Positions 39,469 through 48,324 of a DNA stretch of 64,000 nt are shown in pieces. The DNA is from Alphaproteobacteria bacterium. Lineage in GTDB: Bacteria > Pseudomonadota > Alphaproteobacteria > Sphingomonadales > Sphingomonadaceae. The position numbers and the translations under genes are program-made. Under the pieces are notes generated by a model, which saw only the letters and a list, made by a program, of their open reading frames with translations, made no database searches and had not been told where the DNA came from. The stretch spans positions 496,001-560,000 of the forward strand of contig JAUHWC010000001.1 in the NCBI GenBank assembly GCA_030424845.1. The letters are read 5' to 3'. The stretch's first letter is position 1; each line of letters begins with the position of its first letter.

Positions 39469-39554
39469 TCGCGCCACTATATCACTGACATAACGCAGTT
39501 TTGTCCGTTCGCGGGCGGTGAAGGCGCGCGCCTGCGCGCCTTGCCCGAAGGCAC

Positions 39555-39587
39555 TTGTATCAAATTGTATCATAATATCATGTTACA
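39555..39587 (+). promoter_or_regulatory. AT-rich operator-like region before tonB
   Basis: TTGTATCA occurs twice exactly ten bases apart (39555-39562, 39565-39572), and 39566-39587 is a 22-base palindrome with nine of eleven pairs matched (ends TGTA/TACA). This is a marked AT-rich island in GC-rich DNA, 77 bases before the TonB start. It is a candidate binding site for a regulator of TonB-dependent uptake. Confidence 0.5.
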
Positions 39588-39663
39588 CTATTACATTCTA
39601 GCAAGACGAGCCGCATGACGCGGAAAAGACCTTGCCGGATGGTTGGGAAAAGGAGTGATGCAA

Positions 39664-40353
39664 ATGGCCTACACAGACACACGGCACACCCACAAGAAGC
39701 TGGCCGGGGCAACCGGCGTCGCGCTGGTCCATATCGCGCTCGCCTTCGGCCTGGCGGCCGGGTTGACGATCAAATACACCGCACCCGAACCGCCGAAGCG
39801 CATCCAGGGCACCAATGTCGAGATCGAGCTTCCGCCGCCCCCTCCCCCCGAAGAGCGGACGGTCGAGCCCGCTGAAACCACGTCCGCAACCAAGCCTGAT
39901 TACGTGCCGCCTGTTGCCCCGCCGTCAGATTTCGACCTGACCCGCAGCAACCGGGTGGCCATAGCCGATATCCCGCCGATCCGCCCTTTTGACGGGTTGA
40001 TCCCCGACAGCATCGGTGGTGCCGTTGCCCTGCCACCGGTTCCGCCCGCCTACACGCCAAAGGCTGGCGTCCCAGCAAACGGGCCGGTGGGCTGGCTCAC
40101 CACGAATGATTATCCCACCCGCGCCCTGATGCGCGGTTGGGAAGGTGACATGTCCTATGCCCTGGACATCGACGCTAGCGGACGCGTGACGGAATGCCGC
40201 GTGCTGGCATCCACCGGACACAGCATTCTCGACCGGGAGGCCTGCAAGGTGATCGAACGCCGCGCACGCTTTGAGCCCGCCACCGATGCGACAGGATCGG
40301 CAGTCGCCGGACGCTATACCGGCCGGGTGACATGGATGATCCCTGAAGATTGA
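39664..40353 (+). CDS. TonB energy transducer
   Basis: 229-residue TonB-family protein that couples the inner-membrane proton gradient to outer-membrane receptors. One N-terminal membrane helix (GATGVALVHIALAFGLAAGLTI), a proline-rich spacer (IELPPPPPPEER...), and the C-terminal TonB domain (YALDIDASGRVTECRVLASTGHSILDREACKVIERRARFEPA). ATG 39664 has AGGAG eight bases before it; the ATG at 39658 would be too close to it. exbB/exbD are not adjacent. Confidence 0.9.
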   Translation: MAYTDTRHTHKKLAGATGVALVHIALAFGLAAGLTIKYTAPEPPKRIQGTNVEIELPPPPPPEERTVEPAETTSATKPDYVPPVAPPSDFDLTRSNRVAIADIPPIRPFDGLIPDSIGGAVALPPVPPAYTPKAGVPANGPVGWLTTNDYPTRALMRGWEGDMSYALDIDASGRVTECRVLASTGHSILDREACKVIERRARFEPATDATGSAVAGRYTGRVTWMIPED

Positions 40354-40403
40354 TCCCCAACCGCAGGCTGGGGGTCGCAGGACCCGCTGCAGCGAAGGGT
40401 TAC

Positions 40404-40616
40404 TCAGCTTGCGGGGGCGGTGTCGGATGCAGCATCGGCGCCGCCTTCACCCTCGGTCGGGATGGTCCATACCAGGACATTGGCCAGCATCACGAAGGCA
40501 AGCACCGCCATCAACAACGCCTGGCGGTTCGCGCCTTGCTTGCGCCAGAGATAGAACGCTCCGCCCATCAGGACGAAGGATGCCAGCACGGTTACGGACA
40601 GAATGAGATCGGACAT
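40404..40616 (-). CDS. Small two-helix membrane protein, unknown function
   Basis: 70-residue protein with two hydrophobic helices (LILSVTVLASFVLMGGAFYLW and ALLMAVLAFVMLANVLVW) joined by a basic loop (RKQGANRQ), and an acidic Gly/Ala tail. Both ends would be outside the cytoplasm. Family not recognised; small proteins of this form are common next to housekeeping genes. Confidence 0.65.
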   Translation of the reverse strand: MSDLILSVTVLASFVLMGGAFYLWRKQGANRQALLMAVLAFVMLANVLVWTIPTEGEGGADAASDTAPAS

Positions 40617-40677
40617 GACCCGGCCTTAGCCTGAAGTGCTGCTCCTCGCCAGAGGCGGGAGGTTGGACAGGAGGCCA

Positions 40678-40710
40678 GCGCGGGAGCGGCACAAGGGCCT
40701 CGTCCCGCGC
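40678..40710. repeat. Inverted repeat, possible transcript end
   Basis: GCGCGGGA (40678-40685) pairs with TCCCGCGC (40703-40710) around a 17-base loop, just after the stop of the gene at 40719-41081. It lacks a T run, so it may be a mRNA-stabilising hairpin and not a terminator. Confidence 0.4.
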
Positions 40711-40718
40711 GACAATGC

Positions 40719-41081
40719 CTACTTCTTGCCGAAGAAACCCTTGGCCATGTCGGCAATGTCATCCAGCGGATTGCCGTCCCCGTCGCGGTCCAGCATGTCC
40801 AGCAGCCCCTTCGCCTGCGGATTGTTCTCCAGCATGGATGCGAAGTGGGTGAGCGAACCCTCGCCGCCGATCTGCTGGACGATGGTAGCCAACACGCCGG
40901 TGTCGAGCCCGGTCTGGGCCGAAGCCAGCTCAACCGTATCGCCCTGCATCTGGTGCGAGCGCCCGAGCGCGGCAATCGCCTTCTCCGCCATGCTGGGCGA
41001 GATGCCGACCTTTTCGGCCAGGTTCACCACATCGTCAGGCGCACCACCAATACCTTTGAGAACTTCATCGAGAATGCTCAT
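40719..41081 (-). CDS. Small soluble protein with an EF-hand-like loop, unknown function
   Basis: 120-residue protein: helical N-terminal part (SILDEVLKGIGGAPDDVVNLAEKVGISPSMAEKAIAALG, DUF937/YidB-like in style), then a second helical region, then DRDGDGNPLDDIADMAKG, which has the DxDxDG pattern of an EF-hand calcium loop. The second of two tandem ATGs is chosen for its better spacing (seven bases) from GGGAG. Function unknown. Confidence 0.7.
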   Translation of the reverse strand: MSILDEVLKGIGGAPDDVVNLAEKVGISPSMAEKAIAALGRSHQMQGDTVELASAQTGLDTGVLATIVQQIGGEGSLTHFASMLENNPQAKGLLDMLDRDGDGNPLDDIADMAKGFFGKK

Positions 41082-41149
41082 CATACTTCTCCCAGCAACT
41101 ACCGGCTCGATTGCTAGAAGTGACCACGCGACAGGTCATTGGCGCAAGT

Positions 41150-41188
41150 CAAAATGGAAAGGGGCGGCAGCCTTGCGGCCCCGCCCCC
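41150..41188 (-). terminator. Intrinsic terminator of pckA
   Basis: GGGGCGG (41161-41167) pairs with CCGCCCC (41181-41187), and the - strand continues with TTTCCATTTT. It lies just after the pckA stop at 41215. Confidence 0.75.
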
Positions 41189-41214
41189 AACCGGATCTAG
41201 CTGATTGAGCTGCC

Positions 41215-42813
41215 TCAGGCGCTCTGCAGAGCGGCTTTCTTCACGCCGTCATCGACATAGGCGGTGAACTGTTCGAAATTGTCCACGAACAGCTGCACAA
41301 GGTGCTGTGCCATCGCATCGTAGGCATCCTTGTCCGCCCAGGTCGAACGCGGGTCGAGAATGCCCTGGTCAATGCCGAGCTCTTCAAGCGCGGGAACATA
41401 GACCGGCACATCGAAGCCGAAGTTCGGGTCCTTGCGGTATTCGACATTGTCCATCTTGCCGTCCAGCGCAGCATTGAGCAGGCCGCGCGTTGCCTTCAGC
41501 GGCATGCGCTGGCCAACGCCGTACTTGCCGCCGGTCCAGCCGGTGTTGAACAGCCAGCACTGCGCATTGCCTTCCGCGATGCGCTTCTTGAGCAGGTTGC
41601 CGTATTCGGACGGGTGGCGCGGCATGAAGGCAGCACCGAAGCAGGTCGAGAAGGTGGCTTCCGGCTCGGTCACACCGATTTCGGTGCCGGCCACCTTGGC
41701 AGTGTAGCCCGACAGGAAGTGGTACATCGCCTGTTCCGGCGTCAGGCGGGCGATCGGCGGCATCACGCCGAAAGCGTCAGCCGTCAGCATCACCACGTTC
41801 GAGGGCACCGGGCCGAGGTTCTTCTCGCTCGTGTTGGGGATGAACTCGATCGGGTAGGCACCGCGGGTATTCTCGGTCTTGCTCGTATCGGTGAAGTCGA
41901 TCTCGCGCGTATCCTCGTCCATGGCGACGTTTTCGAGGATGGTGCCGAACATGCGGGTGGTGGCGTAGATTTCAGGCTCGCCTTCGGCCGACAGGTCGAT
42001 CACCTTGGCGTAGCAGCCGCCTTCGAAGTTGAAGACTGCCGAATCCGACCAGCCGTGCTCGTCATCGCCGATCAGCGTGCGGCTGGCATCTGCGGAAAGC
42101 GTTGTCTTGCCGGTGCCCGACAGGCCGAAGAAGATCGCGGTCTTGCCGTCTGCGCCGATATTGGCGGAACAGTGCATCGGCATCACGCCCTGCTCGGGCA
42201 GCAGGTAGTTGAGCAGGCCGAACACGCCCTTCTTCATTTCGCCGGAATATTCGGTGTTGCCGATCAGGATCAGCTTTTCGCTCAAGTTCACGGCAATCAC
42301 GGTGTCGCTGCGGCAGCCGTGGCGTTTCGGGTCGGCCTTGAAGCTGGGCAGGTTGATGATGGTGTATTCCGGCGCGAAGCTTGCCAGTTCGTCCGCGGCC
42401 GGACGGACAAGCAGGGTGCGCACGAACAGTGAGTGCCAGGCCATCTGAGTGATGACGCGCACATTGACGCGATATTCGGGCTGCGAGCCGCCGAACAGGT
42501 CAGCCACGTACAGCTCGTCCTTGCCCTTCAGTTCAGCCATGAAGTCCGCCTTGAGATTGGCGAAGTGTTCCGGGCTCATCGGCTGGTTGATGGCGCCCCA
42601 GTTGATCGTGTTTTCCGTCATCGCGTCGCGAACGACGAACTTGTCCTTGACGCTGCGGCCGGTGAAACGGCCCGTTTCGACAACCAGCGGCCCGTGTGCA
42701 GCCAGCTTGCCCTCGCCGCGTGCCAAGGCATGCTCAACCAGAGCGGCAGTTCCGAGGTTGGTATGCAGTTCTGCATTGGTGATGATGCCTTGATCGGCAA
42801 GCGTCTTGGACAC
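41215..42813 (-). CDS. pckA: Phosphoenolpyruvate carboxykinase (ATP)
   Basis: 532-residue gluconeogenic enzyme converting oxaloacetate to phosphoenolpyruvate with ATP. The kinase P-loop is in [15 protein letters not shown]; the substrate and metal residues are in [22 protein letters not shown] and TRGAYPIEF. The start is GTG 42813, supported by AGGGAG nine bases upstream. It is divergent from chvI; in Sinorhizobium and relatives pckA lies beside chvI-chvG, so shared control is likely. Confidence 0.96.
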   Translation of the reverse strand: MSKTLADQGIITNAELHTNLGTAALVEHALARGEGKLAAHGPLVVETGRFTGRSVKDKFVVRDAMTENTINWGAINQPMSPEHFANLKADFMAELKGKDELYVADLFGGSQPEYRVNVRVITQMAWHSLFVRTLLVRPAADELASFAPEYTIINLPSFKADPKRHGCRSDTVIAVNLSEKLILIGNTEYSGEMKKGVFGLLNYLLPEQGVMPMHCSANIGADGKTAIFFGLSGTGKTTLSADASRTLIGDDEHGWSDSAVFNFEGGCYAKVIDLSAEGEPEIYATTRMFGTILENVAMDEDTREIDFTDTSKTENTRGAYPIEFIPNTSEKNLGPVPSNVVMLTADAFGVMPPIARLTPEQAMYHFLSGYTAKVAGTEIGVTEPEATFSTCFGAAFMPRHPSEYGNLLKKRIAEGNAQCWLFNTGWTGGKYGVGQRMPLKATRGLLNAALDGKMDNVEYRKDPNFGFDVPVYVPALEELGIDQGILDPRSTWADKDAYDAMAQHLVQLFVDNFEQFTAYVDDGVKKAALQSA

Positions 42814-43059
42814 TGAATAATTCTCCCTAGCGGAAATACTGACGGCACATGCTCCTAAAGCCGACAGTTCCGGATGGAGCCCTTAGTGGGCGATAGCGAT
42901 TCCGTCAATTTTCGGTCCCAGCTCGATCCATGCCATTTTTCCAATGGTATAAATCGATGTCACCGATAAGCGCACAAATCGGGCGCGCCCATTGTCTTGG
43001 ACAAGGCTTGGCGATAGGTCTGCCAGTGCAGCAAGACTGCAGCAGGAAAGGCGTTTGGG
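42814..43059. promoter_or_regulatory. Divergent pckA/chvI control region
   Basis: 246 bases with no gene. It contains the inverted repeat CCATT-TTTCC-AATGG (42933-42947) with AT-rich flanks on the chvI side, a possible regulator site. I did not find clear -35/-10 pairs. Confidence 0.4.
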
Positions 43060-43818
43060 ATGATCGGAGAGACCGTGCTGGATGGCATTGTCGATGGCGA
43101 GGGCCAGCGTTTCATCGCGCTGGTGGACGATGACCGCAACATCCTGACAACGCTCTCCATCGCCCTGCAGGCAGAAGGCTATGCCACGCGCGTCTATTCC
43201 GACAGCGAGGCCGCCCTTGCCGCGCTGGTCGACAACCCACCGGACTTGGCCGTGTTCGATATCAAGATGCCGCGGATGGACGGGATGGAACTGCTGCGCC
43301 GCTTGCGGGAGAAGTCCGACCTGCCGGTAATCTTCCTGACCAGCAAGGACGAGGAAGAGGACGAGGAAGCAGGCCTCGCGATGGGGGCCGATGATTATAT
43401 CGCCAAGCCCTTCAGCCAGCGCCTCCTGCTGGCCCGGATCCGGGCGATCCTGCGCCGAGCAGCACCGACAGGCGATACCAGCAGCGATTCCGCCGCTCCG
43501 ACACCCGCTGAAGGCGGGTTGATCGAGCGCGGCCGGCTACGCATGGACCCTGCCCGTCACCAGGTCACATGGAATGGCCAGCCGGTATCGCTCACCGTCA
43601 CCGAATTCCTGATCCTGGAAGCACTGGCCAGCCGCCCCGGCGTGATCAAGAGCCGCAACCAGTTGATGGATGCAGCCTATCCTGACGATGTCTTCGTGGA
43701 TGATCGCACGGTGGACAGCCACATCAAGCGCCTGCGCCGCAAGTTCCGCGTCGTCGATCCCGATTTCAACGCCATCGAAACGCTCTACGGCGCCGGATAT
43801 TCCTTCGCCGATGGCTGA
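43060..43818 (+). CDS. chvI: ChvI response regulator
   Basis: 252-residue OmpR-type regulator. Receiver domain with acidic D23-D25, phosphoacceptor Asp67 ([11 protein letters not shown]) and Lys116 (DDYIAKPFS), then a winged-helix DNA-binding domain ([31 protein letters not shown]). The acidic stretch [14 protein letters not shown] is characteristic of ChvI. In alphaproteobacteria ChvI with ChvG controls envelope, acid stress and carbon genes including pckA. Its stop overlaps the chvG start by eight bases. Confidence 0.93.
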   Translation: MIGETVLDGIVDGEGQRFIALVDDDRNILTTLSIALQAEGYATRVYSDSEAALAALVDNPPDLAVFDIKMPRMDGMELLRRLREKSDLPVIFLTSKDEEEDEEAGLAMGADDYIAKPFSQRLLLARIRAILRRAAPTGDTSSDSAAPTPAEGGLIERGRLRMDPARHQVTWNGQPVSLTVTEFLILEALASRPGVIKSRNQLMDAAYPDDVFVDDRTVDSHIKRLRRKFRVVDPDFNAIETLYGAGYSFADG

Positions 43819-45367
43819 GGACATAGTCAGTGCCGGACGGCTGGAACGCCTCGCCTTCCCGCTCGGGTCCTCGCTTACCGCGCGCATCCTCGCGGTGAAC
43901 CTGATCCCGCTGCTGGTGCTGGCGGGCAGCCTGTTCTTCCTCGATTCCTATCGCCGGCAATTGCTGGACGAACGCTACAAGCTGGCCCGCATCGAAGCAC
44001 AGATCACCGCCGAGGCGCTGGCAGGTGCGACCCGAGAGAGGCAAGAGGCCCTGCTGATCCAGATCGGCAAGGAACAGCGGATGCGGCTGCGGATGTACGA
44101 CGCCGAAGGCAGGCTCTGGGCGGACAGTTTCGCCCTGGATGAACAGCCCAGTTTCACCTTCGATGACCCGGTTGCCGAACCGTTTCTCGAGGATCTTGCC
44201 CGGTGGACCGATTCCGCCGTGAACTTCGCGGTCGGCGCACCATCGCCGCCTCCCTATGCCGAGCCGGAGGACCAGAGTGCCGCGGCTTGGCCGGAACTGG
44301 TGCGTGCCCGTGCCCAGGGCCTGTCCCAGATCACCTTGCGAAGCGCGCCCGATGGCACGCCCGTGATCAATGCGGCAGCGCCGGTCGGCCTCAATGGTGC
44401 GACCCTGCTGACGACGCGCAACGCGGTCGATATCACCGCAGCCGTGCGCGAGGCCCGCGCCAATGTCATGACAATCATCGCCTTGTCGCTGATCGTCTCG
44501 ATCATCCTTTCCCTCTATCTCGCCAGCACGATCATCCAGCCGCTGCGCCGGCTGGTTCGGGCAACCGTGCTGGTACGCACGGGACGCGAGCGAGAGGTTG
44601 AAGTACCGCGCATGCAGGAACGCAGTGACGAGATCGGCCTGCTCGCACGCGCAGTCTCCGACATGACCGCCGCCCTGCGTCACCGGATCGACGCGGTTGA
44701 AAGCTTCGCGGCCGATGTCGCCCACGAGATCAAGAACCCGCTGGCATCCTTGCGCAGCGCCACGGAAAGCCTGCCCAGGGTCAAGGACGAAACCTTGCGA
44801 GCGCAGTTGGTGGAAGTTGCCGCCCACGACGTGCAACGCATCGACCGGCTGGTGACGGAGATATCCGAAGCCAGCCGCGTGGATGCCGAGATCAGCCGAA
44901 CCAAGTTCGAACCGGTCGATATCGCCAGCATGTTCAGCAATATCGTCAGCAGTCGGGACAATCGCGGCGAGAACGATCAATGCCGGGTCACGGTGCGTTG
45001 CGACGCGCCGGAATGTACCGTGCTGGGCGTGGCACTGCGACTGGAGCGCGTGGCCGACAACCTGCTCGACAATGCCGTTTCCTTCTCGCCCCCGGGCAGC
45101 ACCATCGAAGTGTCTATCACGAACAGGGAAGGCCGCGTGATCGCCACCGTTTGCGACGAAGGTCCCGGTATCCCGGAAAGCGAACGCGAGAAGGTCTTTC
45201 GCCGGTTCCATTCCGACCGACCCGAGACCAGTTTCGGAGACCATTCCGGCCTTGGCCTCAACATCGCGCGCTCCATTGCCGAAGCGCATGACGGCACGCT
45301 GTTCGTGGCAGACAGGCCCGACGGAGGGCGCGGGGCCTGTTTCGTGCTGGACTTGCCGGCAGCATGA
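43811..45367 (+). CDS. chvG: ChvG sensor histidine kinase
   Basis: 518-residue membrane kinase. Helices at about 25-45 and 220-242 flank a periplasmic domain of about 175 residues; HAMP follows; H-box [16 protein letters not shown] with His305; N box [15 protein letters not shown] boxes DEGPGIP and GLGLNIA. Partner of ChvI, encoded eight bases overlapping it. ATGA overlap with hprK makes chvI-chvG-hprK one unit. The regulator ExoR, which binds ChvG in Rhizobiales, is not in the window. Confidence 0.93.
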   Translation: MAEDIVSAGRLERLAFPLGSSLTARILAVNLIPLLVLAGSLFFLDSYRRQLLDERYKLARIEAQITAEALAGATRERQEALLIQIGKEQRMRLRMYDAEGRLWADSFALDEQPSFTFDDPVAEPFLEDLARWTDSAVNFAVGAPSPPPYAEPEDQSAAAWPELVRARAQGLSQITLRSAPDGTPVINAAAPVGLNGATLLTTRNAVDITAAVREARANVMTIIALSLIVSIILSLYLASTIIQPLRRLVRATVLVRTGREREVEVPRMQERSDEIGLLARAVSDMTAALRHRIDAVESFAADVAHEIKNPLASLRSATESLPRVKDETLRAQLVEVAAHDVQRIDRLVTEISEASRVDAEISRTKFEPVDIASMFSNIVSSRDNRGENDQCRVTVRCDAPECTVLGVALRLERVADNLLDNAVSFSPPGSTIEVSITNREGRVIATVCDEGPGIPESEREKVFRRFHSDRPETSFGDHSGLGLNIARSIAEAHDGTLFVADRPDGGRGACFVLDLPAA

Positions 45368-45792
45368 GCGCAGATCGCGTTTTGCGCCAGGCCGGGTGCG
45401 TCTTGCTGGATGGCACCGCAGTCCTGATCGAAGGAGCACCCGGAAGCGGCAAGAGCTCGCTCGCGCTGGCCCTGATCGATCGCGGGGCCGGGCTCATCGG
45501 CGATGACGGCGTCACGCTGGAACGCCGTGATGGCCAGCTTTGGGCAAGCCCCCCGCCCCATATTCGCGGCAAGCTGGAGGTGCGCAATGTCGGATTGGTC
45601 GAGTTGCCTGTTACCGAAGGTCCGGTCGGCTTGGTGATTGCACTTTCCCCGACCGCGCCGCGCTATGTGGAAGAAGCGCAACAGGTGGACATTCTCGGCG
45701 CGCAAATCCCTGTAATAGAAATGTTTCCCGAAAGCCCCGTGCTCGCCTTGCGTGCCGAGTGGGCCGTGCGCGAACACGCCCTTCGTCGCTAG
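45364..45792 (+). CDS. hprK: HPr kinase/phosphorylase, short alphaproteobacterial form
   Basis: 142-residue protein containing only the catalytic domain: Walker A GAPGSGKS (24-31), GLIGDDGV, and PHIRGKLEVRNVGLVELP. The N-terminal domain of the Firmicutes enzyme is absent, as is normal in alphaproteobacteria. It phosphorylates HPr on a serine; the matching HPr with that serine is encoded 1.4 kb downstream. ATG overlaps the chvG stop. Confidence 0.92.
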   Translation: MSADRVLRQAGCVLLDGTAVLIEGAPGSGKSSLALALIDRGAGLIGDDGVTLERRDGQLWASPPPHIRGKLEVRNVGLVELPVTEGPVGLVIALSPTAPRYVEEAQQVDILGAQIPVIEMFPESPVLALRAEWAVREHALRR

Positions 45793-45832
45793 CCCCTTTC
45801 CTTTTGCCGATTAGAGGCGCACAGGCACCCGA

Positions 45833-46741
45833 ATGCCCACCGACTCCGACCAGAGCCGACAGCGCATCCTCCTCGTCACCGGCATGCTCGGTGCCGGCAA
45901 GTCCACCGCGCTGCGCGAGCTGGAGGATCTCGGCTGGGAGCCTATCGACAATTTCCCCATCCGCCTGCTGGACAGGCTGATCGGTGCCGAACCCGACGGG
46001 TCGGCGCTCGCCATCGGCTTCGATTGTCGCACGCGCGATTTCGTGCCGGCCGAAATCATCGAACAGGTGAAGGAACTTTCCGATCGGGACGACCTGGAAC
46101 TGACCACGCTGTTCCTCGATTGCGCCGGACACGAGCTGGCCCGCAGGTTCGACGAGACGCGCCGCCGCCACCACCTTGCGCGCGACCTGCCGGTGCCATC
46201 CGGCATCAAGGCGGAACGCGAACTGCTCGCCCCGCTGCGGCGCTGGGCCGATGTCCTGATCGACACCACCGATTTCACCACCAACGACCTGAAGCAGACC
46301 ATCCGCGACCAGTTCGGCGAAACCGCGCCGCGCGGCATGACGGTGATTGTCTCCAGCTTCGGTTTTTCGCGCGGGTTGCCGCCCGCAATCGACCTGGTGT
46401 TCGACATGCGCTTCCTGGACAATCCGCACTGGCAGCCCGGCCTGAAGGAGCTGACCGGGCTCGATGCCCCGGTGGCTGACTACATTTCCGCCAATCCCGT
46501 GTTCCAGTCCGCCTTTGCCAAGATGCGCGACCTGGTGCTGGAACTGCTGCCGCAATATGCCGAGCAGGGCAAAAGCTACGTCAACATCGCCTTTGGTTGC
46601 ACCGGTGGCCGCCATCGCTCTGTTTTTACCGCCGAAGCAATGGCGCAGGCCTTGCGCGACGCGGGCTTTTCGCCCACTGTGCTCCACCGCAATCTGGGTT
46701 CGCGCGCTACCGAACTGGTCGAGGGGCCGCAAAACCCGTGA
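45833..46741 (+). CDS. rapZ: RNase adapter / nucleotide-binding protein RapZ
   Basis: 302-residue P-loop protein (GMLGAGKST near residue 20). The C-terminal domain has the RapZ signature DMRFLDNPHW and FGCTGGRHRSVFTAEAMA. In Escherichia coli RapZ steers RNase E to small RNAs controlling glucosamine synthesis; in alphaproteobacteria its role is less clear, but the gene stays linked to PTS genes as here. Confidence 0.93.
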   Translation: MPTDSDQSRQRILLVTGMLGAGKSTALRELEDLGWEPIDNFPIRLLDRLIGAEPDGSALAIGFDCRTRDFVPAEIIEQVKELSDRDDLELTTLFLDCAGHELARRFDETRRRHHLARDLPVPSGIKAERELLAPLRRWADVLIDTTDFTTNDLKQTIRDQFGETAPRGMTVIVSSFGFSRGLPPAIDLVFDMRFLDNPHWQPGLKELTGLDAPVADYISANPVFQSAFAKMRDLVLELLPQYAEQGKSYVNIAFGCTGGRHRSVFTAEAMAQALRDAGFSPTVLHRNLGSRATELVEGPQNP

Positions 46742-46796
46742 TTGGCATGGCAAGAGCATTCAGGACACCCTCCCCTTTCGCGAGTTGCATGTACCC

Positions 46797-47201
46797 ATGA
46801 TCGGAATGATTCTGGTAACCCACGGCCGGTTGGCCGACGAATTCGTCCATGCGATGGAACATGTGGTGGGTGCCCAGGAAGGCATCGCCACCATCTGCAT
46901 CGGCCCGAGCGACGACATGGAGCAACGGCGCGACGACATCGCTGCCGCCATCGAGGATGTCGACACGGGCGAAGGGGCGATCATCCTGACGGACCTGTTC
47001 GGCGGCACGCCCTCGAACCTTGCCATTTCCCTGCTGGAAGAAGGGCGGACGGAAGTTGTCGCAGGGATCAACCTGCCGATGCTGATCCGCCTGGCCGGCG
47101 CGCGCAAGGAAATGGGCCTGTCCCAGGCCGCCTCTGCCGCACGCGATGCGGGACGCAACTACATTACCGTGGCTTCCGAATTTCTCGGGCAGGATGCATA
47201 A
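46797..47201 (+). CDS. PTS EIIA component, mannose family (EIIA-Man)
   Basis: 134-residue protein beginning MIGMILVTHGRLADEF, with phosphorylated His9, and the TDLFGGTPSNLAISLL loop typical of mannose-type EIIA. No sugar permease is nearby, so it is probably a terminal phosphoryl acceptor with a regulatory task, as in the nitrogen/mannose PTS of alphaproteobacteria. The ATG 46797 is used; another in-frame ATG follows at residue 4. Confidence 0.92.
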   Translation: MIGMILVTHGRLADEFVHAMEHVVGAQEGIATICIGPSDDMEQRRDDIAAAIEDVDTGEGAIILTDLFGGTPSNLAISLLEEGRTEVVAGINLPMLIRLAGARKEMGLSQAASAARDAGRNYITVASEFLGQDA

Positions 47202-47239
47202 GAAGCCTCGATAAACATAACCGCTTGGGGGAGGTTGAA

Positions 47240-47521
47240 CTGTCAGAGGCAAGCAAGAGCGTTACCATCGTCAACAAACGCGGGCTGCATGCACGCGCCA
47301 GTGCAAAATTCGTCGGTGCCGTGGCGGCGATGGGCGATGCCAATGTCATCGTGGCAAAGGACGGCAACGAAGCGGCCGGAGGTTCGATCCTCGGCCTGAT
47401 GATGCTGGGTGCCGCAAAGGGTGACACGGTGGAGATCCGCGTCTCCGGCCCCGACCACGAAGCACGGTTGGCAGAGCTGGTTGAAATGGTGGAAGACGGT
47501 TTCGGAGAGGATCGCGGATAG
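47240..47521 (+). CDS. ptsH: HPr phosphocarrier protein with apparent CTG start
   Basis: 93-residue HPr. The catalytic His17 is in NKRGLHARASAKFV, and Ser49 in GGSILGLMML is the HprK target. No ATG or GTG lies in frame in a sensible position. The strong site GGGGGAGG (47227-47234) places CTG 47240 five bases away, and this gives a normal HPr N-terminus (SEASKSVTIVNKRG). A TTG at 47225 would start inside the ribosome site. So CTG is the likely start. HPr takes phosphate from EI (not in window) and passes it to the EIIA upstream. Confidence 0.9.
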   Translation: MSEASKSVTIVNKRGLHARASAKFVGAVAAMGDANVIVAKDGNEAAGGSILGLMMLGAAKGDTVEIRVSGPDHEARLAELVEMVEDGFGEDRG

Positions 47522-47523
47522 TC

Positions 47524-48324
47524 ATGCGCCGCGAGATCACCGGCTTTTCCAATCCCACGGTCAAATATCTTCGCTCCCTGCGCGAGAAGAAGCACCGCAA
47601 GGCTTCCGGCAAGTTCCTGGCCGAAGGCTTGCGCCTGCTGACCGATGCAGGCGAATGCGGCCACCTGCCGGAAATTCTGGTGATGAGTGCCGGCCGCGAT
47701 CCCCATCCGCTGCTCGCCGAACTGGAGGCGGCCGTGGAGGCATCGGGCGGCGAGATTATCGAGACCACGCCGGACATCCTCTCCAAGATCACCGGCAAGG
47801 ACAACGCGCAGAGCGTGGCCGGCATTTTTGCAGAGTTCGACACAAGCCTGGCATCGCTGGACCGCTCTGCCGCGAAAATCTGGCTGGTGGCACAGGCCCT
47901 GCGCGATCCGGGCAACCTCGGCACCATGCTGCGCACCGGTGATGCGGTGGGCGCTGGCGGGCTGATCCTGATCGACGATTGCGCCGATCCCTTCAGCGTG
48001 GAAGCGGTGCGCGCCAGCATGGGGGCGGTCTTCACCCAGAAGATCGCCCGCGCGTCATGGGGGGAATTCCTGCCGTGGTTGCGGTCAGGAGACGGCCAGC
48101 TTGTCGCCGCATCCCTGCGCGAAGCCGTGCCCTATCGCGGCGCACCCTATGCCGCGCCCTGCTTCGTGCTGGTCGGCAATGAATCGCAGGGCCTGCCCGA
48201 GGATTACGAAATGTCCTGCGACCTGCGGGTTACCATGCCGATGAAGGGCCGTGCGGACAGCCTCAATGCGGCCGTTGCCGGCGCAGTGCTGGCTTACGAG
48301 GTGCTGGACGCGCTGGAGGACTAG
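47524..48324 (+). CDS. TrmH/SpoU family RNA methyltransferase
   Basis: 266-residue SPOUT methyltransferase for tRNA or rRNA 2'-O-methylation. An N-terminal RNA-binding domain (NPTVKYLRSLREKKHRKASGKFLAEG) is followed by the SpoU motifs RDPGNLGTMLRTGDA, LVGNESQGLP and the knot SLNAAVAGAVLAYEV. The ATG follows the HPr stop by two bases, so it is coupled to the PTS genes. The exact target base is not given by sequence. Confidence 0.92.
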   Translation: MRREITGFSNPTVKYLRSLREKKHRKASGKFLAEGLRLLTDAGECGHLPEILVMSAGRDPHPLLAELEAAVEASGGEIIETTPDILSKITGKDNAQSVAGIFAEFDTSLASLDRSAAKIWLVAQALRDPGNLGTMLRTGDAVGAGGLILIDDCADPFSVEAVRASMGAVFTQKIARASWGEFLPWLRSGDGQLVAASLREAVPYRGAPYAAPCFVLVGNESQGLPEDYEMSCDLRVTMPMKGRADSLNAAVAGAVLAYEVLDALED

